Shown: piece by piece, positions 20,085 through 31,000 of the stretch
Position numbering within the stretch: the first letter of the stretch is position 1
How the letters are laid out: each line of letters starts with the position of its first letter
NCBI GenBank assembly: GCA_033064195.1
Contig: JARBJD010000057.1
Location: 1-64,000, forward strand
DNA length: 64,000 nt
Reading direction: 5' to 3'
Origin: Blattamonas nauphoetae
Taxonomy: Eukaryota; Preaxostyla; Oxymonadida
Notes under the pieces: generated by a model
What the model saw: the letters and a program-made list of their open reading frames with translations, nothing else
Database searches by the model: none
Told to the model about the DNA's origin: nothing
Program-made: the position numbers and the translations under genes

Positions 20085-20370
20085 TTAAATCAAAATTCAA
20101 AAAGGCTTTTTTGCTTTTACGAGCCTTCGGTTGTGAATTTCAGTGACCCGCACCCAGACAAAGTTGAAGGATGTTCGACTGACACATCCAGTCTCGTCGA
20201 TATCGAAAAGGTGAGTCAAAACGTGTAACTATTTCTAGTGGTTTGGATCAAAACTTGGTCACTTCGTTCATCGTTCAATGGGAAACTGTTCAAACTCAGA
20301 CAGGCACCATTCCAAACCCAAAAAGAAGGTCTGTGTCACACAAGTTACCGAGCCGTTTTTATCACTTGTG
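20085..20370 (+). pseudogene. Possible 3' fragment of a spliced gene cut by the inverted-repeat arm
   Basis: A short coding-like segment (about 20135-20205) is followed by GTGAGTCAAAACGTG...TTTCTAG (about 28 nt), which looks like a small intron, and then by another open stretch that ends where the repeat arm begins near 20376. Two reading frames remain open across the putative splice, so no product is claimed. It may be a truncated host gene. Confidence 0.2.
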
Positions 20371-20375
20371 AACTT

Positions 20376-20783
20376 CAGTCATTCCGGCTTCCGGTATTTG
20401 GTTCTCATTTTTTTCAAAGAAAGGGTTGATCTCAATTTGTCCGCGAATTTTAGAAAAATAAACAATTAGAGCAGTGAGTGACATTGATATGATCACACGA
20501 GATGGTTGTTTGTTCCTCAATTTCAATTTCTTCCTGCTGAAGACGGTGTGGAGACTGGTCAACCGGACTCAAGTTGAAATTATGGATTGAACTCAATCTG
20601 ATAGTGGCGTCACCAATCGGTGTCTTGTCACCAATTGGTGCTTTTCTCTCATTTGATAAAGAATGTGGTGAATATGAACTGGGTGAAGTGATAGAGTTAA
20701 AAAAGTCCTCCTTCCTGAGAAAAAGACGAAATACTTGTGGGCTGCTCACATGGTGGGTCAGATCAACTTTGAAGTCAAAATGA
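20376..20783 (+). repeat. Left arm of a 4.7-kb inverted repeat
   Basis: The arm begins CAGTCATTCCGGCTTCCG. After about 180 diverged bases there is a strongly conserved stretch of about 180 bp, from ATAGTGGCGTCACCAATC (about 20600) to GAAGTCAAAATGA (20783). The complement of this stretch occurs at 24323-24925. It includes two near-palindromes, CACCAATCGGTG and CACCAATTGGTG. The same order of conserved end, variable middle and conserved inner part in both arms argues for terminal inverted repeats of one element. Confidence 0.7.
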
Positions 20784-21049
20784 ACGACGTGAATGTGGTG
20801 TATACGACTTAATTCTGATTCTATCCCTCATTTTCACTTGTTTTCTCTGATAATTTTACCCTATTTTCGTCACAATTCCAGTCTAAAAAGCAGATTTCGA
20901 ACAAAGGGTTCGATCTTCTTGCAAAATCAAACGAAAGTTCTGTTCTCAACGTGCAATGTGCTCAGAAACCAAACCATTCATTCCCCCCTTGTTTCCAACA
21001 GCAACTTCTCACAATTTTTTTTCACGTCCACTCCTCTCTCCGATAATTT

Positions 21050-23420
21050 TGAACAATTTCACTTCGGCGAAGATCATCCGCGATCAGAACAGCGCGATGG
21101 TATTGGACGGCATGACCAACGGCGATAGCAACAAATTCGGCACAGGCAGTCTTTCTCGTTCTGTTGTGTGGATTCTACTGATCACGAGCTTGGCCACTTC
21201 AAGCTTCTGATTTGAGATTCTCTCGCTAATATCAGCCCTCCTTCCTCCAACTTGCACGACGAAGATACTACTTTGGAATATCCGACATGTTAAACCTCAA
21301 GACGGCAAACTGTATGCACCTCCTCAACATTACGAACGGAAAGAGAACCGGTTCACTATTCATGAAAGCTGAAGCCTCATCACTGGACTCGGGTTCCTTA
21401 TCCATCAAGTCGGGTGAGATTGGTACACAATTGAGGATGAAAACCAGCTAGATCATTCATCTCACCCTCCATCGATAGATCATCACCGACGACTAATGCA
21501 GAGCGAACCAGAAAACCAAAGATTGATGAATGACTGTCTATCAATGTTGAGCAACCACCTGTTTGTCATCGCCGTGTTCTGTGGAGGCCTGACTATGCTC
21601 TTCGACTGCATACATCTTCTGTTGGAGAGCAGAAGGACGAGATGATAAGTGAGGGATATCGAGAGCGCCCGGTGCTGACGTGCGTGTAGCTGGTTATGAT
21701 GAATGTGTACCGTCTGTCCGTGCACAGCGGCAACATTTCATCGGAATTACCGGATTCGTTGCCGCATCGGCGATGTGGGAACGACAGTAATCTCTGGTTG
21801 CCATTTTCTCATCATTGGACCGTCGTTCCTCATACACGAGTTCCTGTCGCAAGATCACCACATTGCAGACATGGCTCAGTCGTCCACGCATATAGGAGCG
21901 ATGAACGACGTGCCAACCGAGTTTTAGGAAGTTCACTCTCGGATGATCTCGTGAAAATACAACTCGTACCATCCCCTATTCGAAGGAGGAAAGCACGCAC
22001 TCGTCGCATACGCCGACAATGCCAACAACGCCAGTCACGTAACTCTGACAAACTTCTCTTTGTCATGGGAGCCCCCGAACGTGTGTTCAATCTCTGCCAC
22101 TACGAAGCTGTGATTGTCGACGAAAATGGAGAGCCCTTCGACACTGCCGATCCGAAGAACAGAAACAAGAAGCAGTTTGTGTCTCAACAACCCATCGACA
22201 TCCAATAGTGGAAGGAGGAGACAGAGAGGCTCGCTGCTGTCGGTCTGTGCACACTCGACCTTGCCCAACGCACACTGAAGAGAGAACGCTTCCAGCCACG
22301 CATTGTGAAGGCTGAAGAGTCTGAAGAGAAGGAAGAAACCAAGCCATCCAAACTGAGCAAGGGAACAACCGACGAAGAAGAGGAAGAATCGGAGAAGGAC
22401 AACGTGCACGAGCAGGCCGAGTTCGTAGAGGAGAACACTCCCCACAACCTCCTCCTCGCTCGCAGCAAGTCACCCTCGTCGCACATGTACTCGTCCACCA
22501 AACTCCAACAGCTCGAACGCGAACACGGCACACCCAAAAAAGAAGAAGGGCGCGAAGAAGGACACATCCACCGAGATGACCGAGCTCCCTGAGAAGGACC
22601 GTGTGTACCCGGCCCCCAAGCTCGACTTCGACGAAGTGGAGGAAGGCGGGTTCACCCTCCTTGGTGTTCTTGGCATCTTCGATCCCCCTCGCCCTGAAGC
22701 CCACAGAGCGATCAAAAAGTGCAAGCGTGCCCGCATCCGTGTGGTGATGATCACTGGCGACCATGCCAAGACTGCTGCTGCCATCGGAGCGCTTCTCAGC
22801 CTCAACCCGCATAAAGTCACAACTTCACAGGAGTTGGCGGAGTTGAACGACGAAGAACTGTCTGTGTCTGTCGACAGCACTCACATCTACGCACGTGACA
22901 GCTGTGGAAGAAGGCCGAAAGGTGTCCACGTCCATCAAGCGAGCCATCCACTACACTCTCGGCACAAACATCTCACAAATGCTGTGTCTTCTCATCACTT
23001 CGTGCATTCCAAACCAGCCCCCTTGCAACACCAAAAAGAACATCTTCACATCCAACTTCTTCATCCGCACGATGTACTGGGGGTGATCAACGCAACCGCT
23101 GCTGTCCTCAACCTCAACCTCGTCTATCTGAAGGAGTCCTCCATCCGCCTCCGCGTCTTCAAGGACATGGACTGGCTGCAGATCATGGCGTGACTGATCC
23201 TCATCGGATTGCAGGCTGTGCTCGTCTATGTCCCGTCGTTCCAATATGTTTTCATGACGGCGAGTCTGAGCTCCGCAACGTCGTTTCATCTAACCTCAGC
23301 TTCGCTGCCCCAGCCAGCACAGAAAGCCATCCAGCTGTGACTTCAAAAATCTTCTCTCCACCTGATGCTGTCCCAACCCCCACCTCAACGGTGAAGAAGG
23401 AGAAGGGCGAAAAGTAGAAC
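21050..23420 (+). pseudogene. Decayed P-type cation-transporting ATPase
   Basis: Fragments in several frames follow the order of a P2-type ATPase. There is a hydrophobic stretch like the M3 helix (LFVIAVFCGGLTML, about 21550). The nucleotide-binding domain has LLFVMGAPERVFNLCHYE (about 22050). The P-domain has LGVLGIFDPPRPEAHRAI and VVMITGDHAKTAAAIGAL (about 22650-22800). The start of the membrane domain after the hinge is EEGRKVSTSIKRAIHYTLG (about 22905), and a late membrane part ends near 23270. The DKTGT phosphorylation loop is not readable, and the TGDGVND hinge that should lie between the P-domain and EEGRK is missing, apparently by deletion. An acidic insert (EEEEESEKDN, about 22375) interrupts the nucleotide-binding domain. 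The pseudogene lies entirely between the arms of the inverted repeat. Confidence 0.75.
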
Positions 23421-23429
23421 GAGTTGCTG

Positions 23430-24180
23430 CTTATGCTCCTTCGCCTGCTCAGAGTGAATGTCGTCCTCTCTCCACTCACCACCACCTACAACAAGAAGAA
23501 TTAACATCAATCGAAGGTTGAGGAGCCGAATGTGTGGCTCACAGTGTTGCTGCTCGACGAGCGGGACGGATGGAATGTATTGAATGCCGCGATACAACCG
23601 GGCGTCGAAAGAGGCGATGTAACGGTCGTTGGATACTGTCTAGCCATCATAGCAGACATGGCCAATCTCAGTCTGTTCCTCTCCCCTTTTCATCGTTCCT
23701 CTCTTCTCTATTTTCTTTCTCGCTCAGAATCCCTGTCGAAAAGCTCCTGTCTCTTCCACCTTGTCTCTTCGTTCAAAAGTGCAGGTGGTCACATTCAACT
23801 CTCAGCCTTGCCAGGAATCATCCTCACGTTCCAAGACACTCTCACGCTGCTCTCCCTCCACGCCTCCCTTCTCCCCACTTCGCTCGATCGGGTGCAATCG
23901 AGGAGGCAGCTGCTGCTCTGAAGCGCGCACTGAAGAATGTCTCGCGGAAGAAGCTCGTTCTTCGCCCGGCTTCACCACGACCACCTCGCTCCACACGAGG
24001 AAGGAATGGACAGGGGAGATGACAACACGACGACACAAACGAACTCGAAGGGCAGGCCCAGGCGATGCTGAAGAGGTTGCGAAACAGAGGCCGTCAACAG
24101 CAGGAGGCGCGTCAGATCTGTGAGAGAGAATGAACGATCATCTGACAACAGGAGAAGACGACATTTCCGCTAGCGAAGGG
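23430..24180 (+). pseudogene. Unrecognised decayed coding fragments
   Basis: Higher GC and protein-like strings appear in shifting frames, for example VLLLDERDGWNVLNAAIQ (about 23545), EEAAAALKRALKNVSRKK (about 23905) and a helical QAQAMLKRLRNRGRQQQE (about 24055). No family is recognised and no frame stays open across them. They may be the tail of the ATPase locus or a second dead gene inside the inverted repeat. Confidence 0.3.
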
Positions 24181-24322
24181 GGTGAAGATGGAGGAGATCA
24201 TCTTCCCGTTTTAACTATTTTCACTTCATCATCTTGGAATTATGCCATTACTCAGACAGATATAGGTTTATTCACAGAATGAACCGTCGTACTCGTGAAT
24301 AACCTCTAATCCGACCTCATTT

Positions 24323-25104
24323 TGACTTCAAAGTTGATCTGACCCACCATGTGTGGAAAAATTTTTGAAAACTTGGGAGCGTACCCCAGCTCGTAAAAAC
24401 GAAGTATCTCAAATTTTTTGACAACTTTGAGAATGAGGAGTACTCTGACTGCATAAATTTGCATTTTTTGTCGGATAGATCATAGATCACAAAATCAGAT
24501 GAAAATCCGATCTAGGCTACAAAAATGATTTCCATTTCGCAAATTCTCTATAATGATCCTTCTTATTCAGAATAAAACCATCAGTCGCTCAATATGATGA
24601 CTAGAGAGTGAGAAAATGAACAGATGAAAAAAGTATGTTGTTTGCTCCAGAGAGACAAAATCAAGTCATTAACAACCGAATGATGCTCATCCACAACTAT
24701 TTGTCCACCAGACGAAAGTTTTTCAAAAGTGGTACAGGGGCTTGCTCTTACAAGTTTTCAAAAATTTTTCCACATGTGAGCAGCCCACAAGAATTTCGTC
24801 TTTTTCTCAGGAAGGAGGACTTTTTTAACTCTATCACTTCACCCAGTTCATATTCACCACATTCTTTATCAAATGAGAGAAAAGCACCAATTGGTGACAA
24901 GACACCGATTGGTGACGCCACTATGAACTCATTAACGATTGCTTTATTTTCATTTTAGCATCACTTGTTCAATAATTACTGGCCTTTCCTGCTGTTTGAT
25001 TGAAGAATGATAAATAGAAATGGAATTGAAAGCTCGTTCTCATTGATCACCCCTTTCTTGTTTTTTTTAAGAACCAAATAACGGAAGCCGGAATGACTGT
25101 TCAT
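24323..25104 (-). repeat. Right arm of the 4.7-kb inverted repeat
   Basis: This is the complement of 20376-20783, interrupted by a 419-bp MITE. The outer end (25104 inward) reads CAGTCATTCCGGCTTCCG on the minus strand, as in the left arm. No clear target-site duplication is visible outside the arms. The arm abuts the helical-repeat gene at 25097, which lacks its N-terminal part. Confidence 0.7.
24354..24772. mobile_element. 419-bp MITE nested in the inverted-repeat arm
   Basis: Perfect 22-bp terminal inverted repeats begin TGGAAAAATTTTTGAAAACT and are flanked by CATGTG on both sides (24348-24353 and 24773-24778). The left arm of the large repeat has the uninterrupted sequence with a single CATG at this point, so the empty site is present in the same window. 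No coding capacity. The 6-bp duplication has partial self-complementarity, so the exact boundary could shift by a few bases. Confidence 0.8.
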
Positions 25105-26746
25105 AAAAGCAGGAAACACTGTTGACAATAAAACAACCAGAAAAGCATGCGCTCTTCTGGAGACAATCACACCTCCAAGACGCAGTTCAGCCCCAGCAAA
25201 CCTGATTCTCTTCCACCTTGCTCCATCCCTCGATGGTTCTTGTGCTGGTTTTACGGAGTCAATTGTGTCGCTCCTCACATCATCCAACGAGAAGATTGTC
25301 AAATCGACACTCTTTCTTTTGGATCGAACAATGTTGAACACCTTTCCACTACCTCGCTTTGATCTTCTTAAGACAGGATTGTTTGCTCACCTCCCAAAAG
25401 AGTTTTTCGTGCAGGACATGCACCTATCACCTCATCACGGATTTTTTCTGATGGACGTCATGTGTGGCATGATAGTGTTACTTATTCCTTGGCATGTATT
25501 ACCCCTGTAGGTAATCGGAACCCTGTAGGTAATCGAGCGAGTTTGTGCGAGAGAACCGGTCTGAGAGGGGGGATAATGGAGAATCACAAACTTCACTTTG
25601 CCTTGCATCCACCGATGATTTCTTTTGAAAATCGATTTGGAGGAAATTGTGTGTTTTCCCCAACACTTTTGATCAGACGCATCTTTCATGATCTATCAGG
25701 CAAATGTGTTGAACATAAGGAGAAAAGAAAGAGAAAAGGTGAATATATGTAAACTGAAATGGAAATAGTCTAAATTATGTTCATTTGAGTCGACAATCTC
25801 CATTTTTGTTGTTGTGGTCTTGATCAAGGATCGCGACCAAAAATGATTTTCACAAAAGTATGGAGTTGAAAATTGATGGTGATATGCATAAAAATGAGAA
25901 TAGGAAAGGAATAATGCCATCAAAGAGAGAAATTCAGTGTTTGATGGAAAGTGGCACTTTTGAAGAAGTTTGAATCCTGTGTTGGTCTCGAGCGTGTTTT
26001 GTGGAGCGAAATGAGTGGAGAACAGTGTTTCCGGTCAGACCCTACAGAGTTCCAAAACACCCTACAGGGTTCCATTCATTACCTACAGGCTTCCTCTTCA
26101 CACCCTACAGGGTTCCGATTTCCTACAGGGTTCATTTTACCTACAGGGGTAATACATGCCTATTCCTTATACATCGATGGACATATGCTCCGACAGACAC
26201 ATTTCAAATGACGTCTTCAAGGAGATCTTTGTGGACAAGTTCTTCCGTCCCATCGCACCATTTCTTGAATTCGTTTTCAGACATCGACGTCAAATCCCAG
26301 ATTCAAAGGATTCTCTTGTCTTCTCCACCCTCATTGGAATGACCTTCGAATTCTCTTCATTGATTGAACCAATGACACAGTTCATGTTGTCATCTTCAGC
26401 AGCTGTCGCTCTCACTGACAGTCTTCAGTTCTTCGAAACGATCTGCACAACGAGTAGTCTTCTCTACAGTACGATCGTTGGAGTCACGAAATGGAAAAAG
26501 AATCCCATATGTCTTGACCAACACGTCAAACAGATTTTGGTCAGACTTCTCGAAGAAGGCCTCTCTGATGAGGGCGAGATCCACATGCTACCATTTGAAA
26601 ATCATTCAGCAAGACGATGGTCTCTCAATGTGGGTGCATGGTTGATCTACAGGTCAGGTGGGAATTGTTTTAATGTTCGAAGGGGGTTGAACAGGGGGCG
26701 TTTTCGGCATCGATTTGGACGATGGAGTGAATATGTGTATTACTAG
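25097..26746 (+). pseudogene. Helical-repeat (ARM-like) family gene, 5' truncated and split by a transposon
   Basis: The open frame from 25097 contains KACALLETI, then SLLTSSNEKIVKSTLFLLD and FDLLKTGLFAHLPKEFF. After a 670-bp insertion it resumes with DVFKEIFVDKFFRPIAPFLE, ending near VRLLEEGLSDEGEIHML and a stop at 26746. The alternation of amphipathic helices resembles ARM/HEAT-type solenoids; the same family occurs at 38395-42420. Removing the insert and one TATTCCTT copy leaves the frame open across the junction (...LLIPYTSMD...), so the insertion is recent. The N-terminal PFLNW region is missing where the inverted-repeat arm begins. The molecular role of the family is unknown. Confidence 0.7.
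25491..26160. mobile_element. 670-bp non-autonomous element, hAT-like, with 8-bp TSD
   Basis: 24-bp inverted ends begin GGCATGTATTACCCCTGTAG. They are flanked by direct repeats TATTCCTT (25483-25490 and 26161-26168). An 8-bp duplication fits hAT, P or Merlin elements. Subterminal repeats run inward from both ends: CCTGTAGGTAA on the left (two copies) and CCTACAGGGTTCC-type copies on the right (five or six between 26040 and 26150). No transposase. It is inserted in the helical-repeat gene. Confidence 0.85.
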
Positions 26747-26749
26747 TGA

Positions 26750-28050
26750 AAATGAGGGGAAAACACACTGAAAGGGCAGATGGGAAAAAATGTTTGAAAA
26801 CTGACTCCCGTCCCCAATGTCGCAATGTTGGATTGAGATTTTAAAATTATCAAAATTCTGGGATAAAACGGGAATAGAGACGAAAATAAATGAGAAGTGA
26901 GGTGTGTACTTCTCTTCACGAGGTGAAAGGGAGACGTCTAATTTTGCTGTCAGGTTTCCTCGCCATCATCTCTTAGTCACAACCCCCCGATTGCGTGAGA
27001 TGAAGAATCTGAGAGTTTGCATCTGTTGACTTCTCTTTTACCTTTCATTTCTCCTTTTAGCCTGCCCACGACATCCACCGCTATCCCTCCACATAAACTC
27101 TTAAGCATGCATCTTCCACTTTGTCACTTCTTCATTCGCTTAAAGCTGTAATTTGTCTTCCCCTGTCAGGTTTTTTTGACTCAGAACAGGGTGAATTGTG
27201 ACAAAACTTGCTTGGTTTTGGTGGTCCTCTCTTGAAAGTGAATAAAATGGATCTACAATCACCAAAATGGAAGAAAATGGATAAAAGACGGTATACTTGC
27301 ATGCTAGACAATTTCCATGGACTATGACCTCATACTTGTCCCATTGCGCATTCTGATTGATTCGTACTCATTCGCGCTGAATATGCTTGACATGAAGAAA
27401 ATAACGAAGGAGAGGAATATACACATGATGGAAGCGAAGTTTATTGGGGCGACCGTCACAGAGGACCACTCGAAACGAGAAGGGACACTTGATCTTGTTT
27501 CCCAGTACTTCATTCTAATGTTTTCAAAATCGATTGAATTCACTTAAATGTGACAAATAGCAACGCAGTGAAGCGGTTTTTTGATATAAGAGCACTTATT
27601 ATCTTCAGGGGGACAAAAGTCCAAAAAAGTCAGTTTTCAAAATTTTTTTCCCAGATGATGAATCATTGCATTTACCAATCTTCCATCACAATTTCTCAAA
27701 ACAACAATTAATCTTCCTCTTTTCCACAAACCAATTATGTTTCTCCTACAGATCTGAGCGTATAAACACAGTCCAATCAGTCTTGAACCTGACCCATGGT
27801 CAGGGGATGTCTCGTTGATGAATCTGTCTTGTTGTTCACATTCGGATTCTTTTTCCTGGACGAAAGGCTGAGATATAGACACCACATGGGAGAATTCTCG
27901 TTCAGAACCATTTCTTCATTGTGAAGAAAGCGTTCTGGTGTCATTACGACTGGATCACACCAAACAGGTTGAAATGGATTTAACAGAAAGATGAAAAGAA
28001 GACCCAGAAAAGTCCGAATGAATTCCGTCCCATTTTAAAAAGCAAATCCC
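26750..28050. other. Intergenic region, no supported gene
   Basis: Short frames on both strands show no conserved motif or codon structure. The right part is the 3' flank of the giant minus-strand gene. A pyrimidine-rich stretch lies around 27040-27180. Confidence 0.45.
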
Positions 28051-28051
28051 C

Positions 28052-31000
28052 TCATCCTCTGAGTGGAGTTGACAAAACATTCTCACTCTTCTTTCCCGAC
28101 CCCTCCACACTTCGATCTCTTCCGTCTCGCAAGAACGAAGGCGAGCGAAGGGCAGACGACGTCAGCGACGCCACACTCCGCATCGGTGTGGCTGATTGAG
28201 ACAGCGTGCCCTTCTCCTGTTGGAGTTGAACCACTTTCTTGATTGTGTCTTCCAATTCTTCGTCTCGTTGGGAGAGAATCTGTTTGTGGTCTTCTTCCTT
28301 CCTTGCCATGTCAGTCTTGAGTTGCTCGTTTTCGTGTTGGAGAGTGGCTGTATTCTGCTTCTCGTCCTTCAGATCTTGAACGATTCTTTCATTCTCGCGC
28401 TTGGTCTCTTCCAGTTGTCTTCTGAGCTCGTTCACTGTCTCAGTGAGTTCGTCTTCCTTTCTCTGCTTCTCCTCTTCTCTCGTCCGCAGTTGTTCGTGCA
28501 AGTTCTTTGTCTTGTCTTCTTCTGCCTCCAGTTTGTGCTGAATGTCCAGAAGAGCTTTGTGTGTCTCTTCTTCTTTCTTCTTCTCTGCTTCTCGTTGAAT
28601 GTCGCGAGCTTGTTCCATTTGTGTGATTCTCTCGTTCATTTCTCTTCTCTCTTCTTCGATCTTCGCAATGGTGTTGTTCTTGTCCTCCCTTTCCTTCTCG
28701 TTCGCCGTCTTCTCCTCTTCTCTCTCTCTTCTCAACACTTCAATTTCGTCGCTCATCTCTTTCATCTTCTCCTCCATCTTCCTCAGCTTGTCTTCCCTTT
28801 CCTCCTGTTCTTGTTTCTGTTGAATCTCCATCTCTCCCTTTTCACTTGTCAATTTCTCGTTCAGCTGATTGATCTCTTCCTGATGTCTCTCTTCCTCGTC
28901 TTGAATCGTCTTTTTCAGTTCTGAGATGGCATCTTCGTGTTTCTTCCTTTCCTGCTCCAGTTCGAGGAGGTGAGATTGTTCTTTCTGTTCCATCTGCTCT
29001 TTTTCTCTCTCCACCGCACTCCTCTCTTCCTTCACTCTTCGTTCCTTCTCTTCCACTTCCTCACCCAACAACACAACCTCATCCTGTCTCTCCTTCAACG
29101 CCATCTCCCTCTTCGACAGAACAACCAACTCCTCATTCAACAGACTCTCCCTCACACTCACACTGTCCTCTCTCTCATTCAGCTTCTTCTCAGCGACTCG
29201 CAACTCCAACTCGCTTGCCACAACCTTCTCCTCTCGTTCTCGAAGGGTGGTTTCCAACGTGGACAGCGAGTCGTGTGTGAGTTGGAGGGCACGTTCTTGA
29301 TTCTCCAATCCTCTCCTCTTCTCCCTCAACACTTCCTCTGCTTCCTTTGCCTCCCACTCTCGTTTCTTCATCCTTTCTCCCTCTCCTCTCAGTGTCTCGA
29401 TTTGCTCTTGCAGTGTTGCCTCTGTTTCTGCGACGTGTTTCTTCCATTCATCAATCGAGACCTCGTGCTCGTCTTGTTTCTGCTTCAATTTGTCAGCCAT
29501 CTCTTTCAACTCTTCTTCCTTCTCCTTCACCGCTCTCATCTTCATCTCCACTTCTCTCTCCCCAGCCATCAACTTCTCCTCACGTTCTTCAAGAGTCGTC
29601 GACACCTCACTTTGCTGAGAGGAGATGAGGTTGAGCTTGGATTGCAGTTCGTTCAGAACGTTTTCTCGTTCGTCCGCTGCTTGTTGAGCAACGGCCAGTT
29701 GAGCTTCTTTGTTGGAGAGGAGTGTGTTGAGGTCGTTGAGTTCTTGTTCTTTCACTCGGTTCTCGTTCAATCGCTCGATCATAGCTTGTTCTTTATGTTT
29801 CGCGTTTTCTTGTCGTACTTGCACGTTGTATTCTCGGTTCTTGAGTGTTTCTGATTCTTCCTCTGCCTTCTCTTCCCTCAATTTCACGTTGGCCTCTCGT
29901 TCGGTCAGGATTTCTTCTTTCTGCTCAATGGCTTTGGTTCTGTCGTCAAGTGCTTGGATAGCTTCTTCAATTTCTCTTTCCCTCGCTTCCACATTCGCTT
30001 CCCTCTCCGTCACTTCGCTCTCTCTTCGCTCCAAATTGGATTCCTTGTTATTCTGTTCTGACTCTCGCTCGTCCAATTCAGTTCCTTTCTGTGCCACTGC
30101 CGCCTCTCTTCTCTCCACCTCTTCCACAATCTTGTTCATGGCAACCAATTGTTCCTCATTTTCTTGTTCGGATGCTCTCAGCTGGACATCTCTCTCTTCC
30201 ACTGTTCGTTCTCTTTCCTCCATTGCGCGTTCTCTCTCCTCCAACGTCTGTTCTCTTTCTTTCACAGTTCGTTCCTTCTCCTCCACTTCTCGTTCTCTTT
30301 CCGCTGATTGTTCTGCTTTCTGGTTTACTTCCGATTCGACAATTTGGATGTTGCGATCTCGCTCTTCCAGACGTTCCTCGATCTCTCCAACGGCGGTCTC
30401 CCTCTTCTGCACTTCTTCCTCTCTTCGCTCGAGATTGGTTTGTGTCTCTGCGAGTGCGTCTGCGTGTGTCTTGAGTTCGATTCTCACTCTCTCCAATTCT
30501 TTCTCTTTCTCGTTCTGCTCCGATTCTGTTGTGGTCAGGAGCGTCTGAAGATCATTCAAAGTTTGTTCTTTCTCCTCGCTCTCCAATTCTCTTCTCTCCA
30601 CCTCTTTCTGTCGTTGCAGCACGGCTTCTTCCTTTTCTGCGATCTGTTGTTCCTTGTCTTCCGCATTCTGCTCCCGTTTCGTCACTTCATCCTTCAGCGA
30701 AAGAATATTGAGTTCCCGTCCATTCTGTTCCTCTTCCTTTTGTTTCACAACTGCTTCTCTTTCCTCCAATTCTTGTTCGTGTCGCTCTGCTTTCTTCTCT
30801 CTCTCCACAATCTGAAGTGTCAGGTTTTCCAACTCTTGGTTCCTCCGCTCATTCTCTTCTTCACACCTCTTCATCTCTCCCTCCCTTCTTTCCACCTCTT
30901 CCACAATCCTGTTCATCTCAACAATTTGTTCCTCGTGTTCTCTCTTCTTCTCGTCCAGCTCGCTTGTTCCTTCGTCCAAAACTCTCTCCCTTTCGAGTAG

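Noticed and set aside
20574-20783. Small protein conserved in both inverted arms
   Set aside because: Similarity is at the DNA level over the whole arm and extends beyond the frame; the frame itself shows no codon-wise constraint that I can see.
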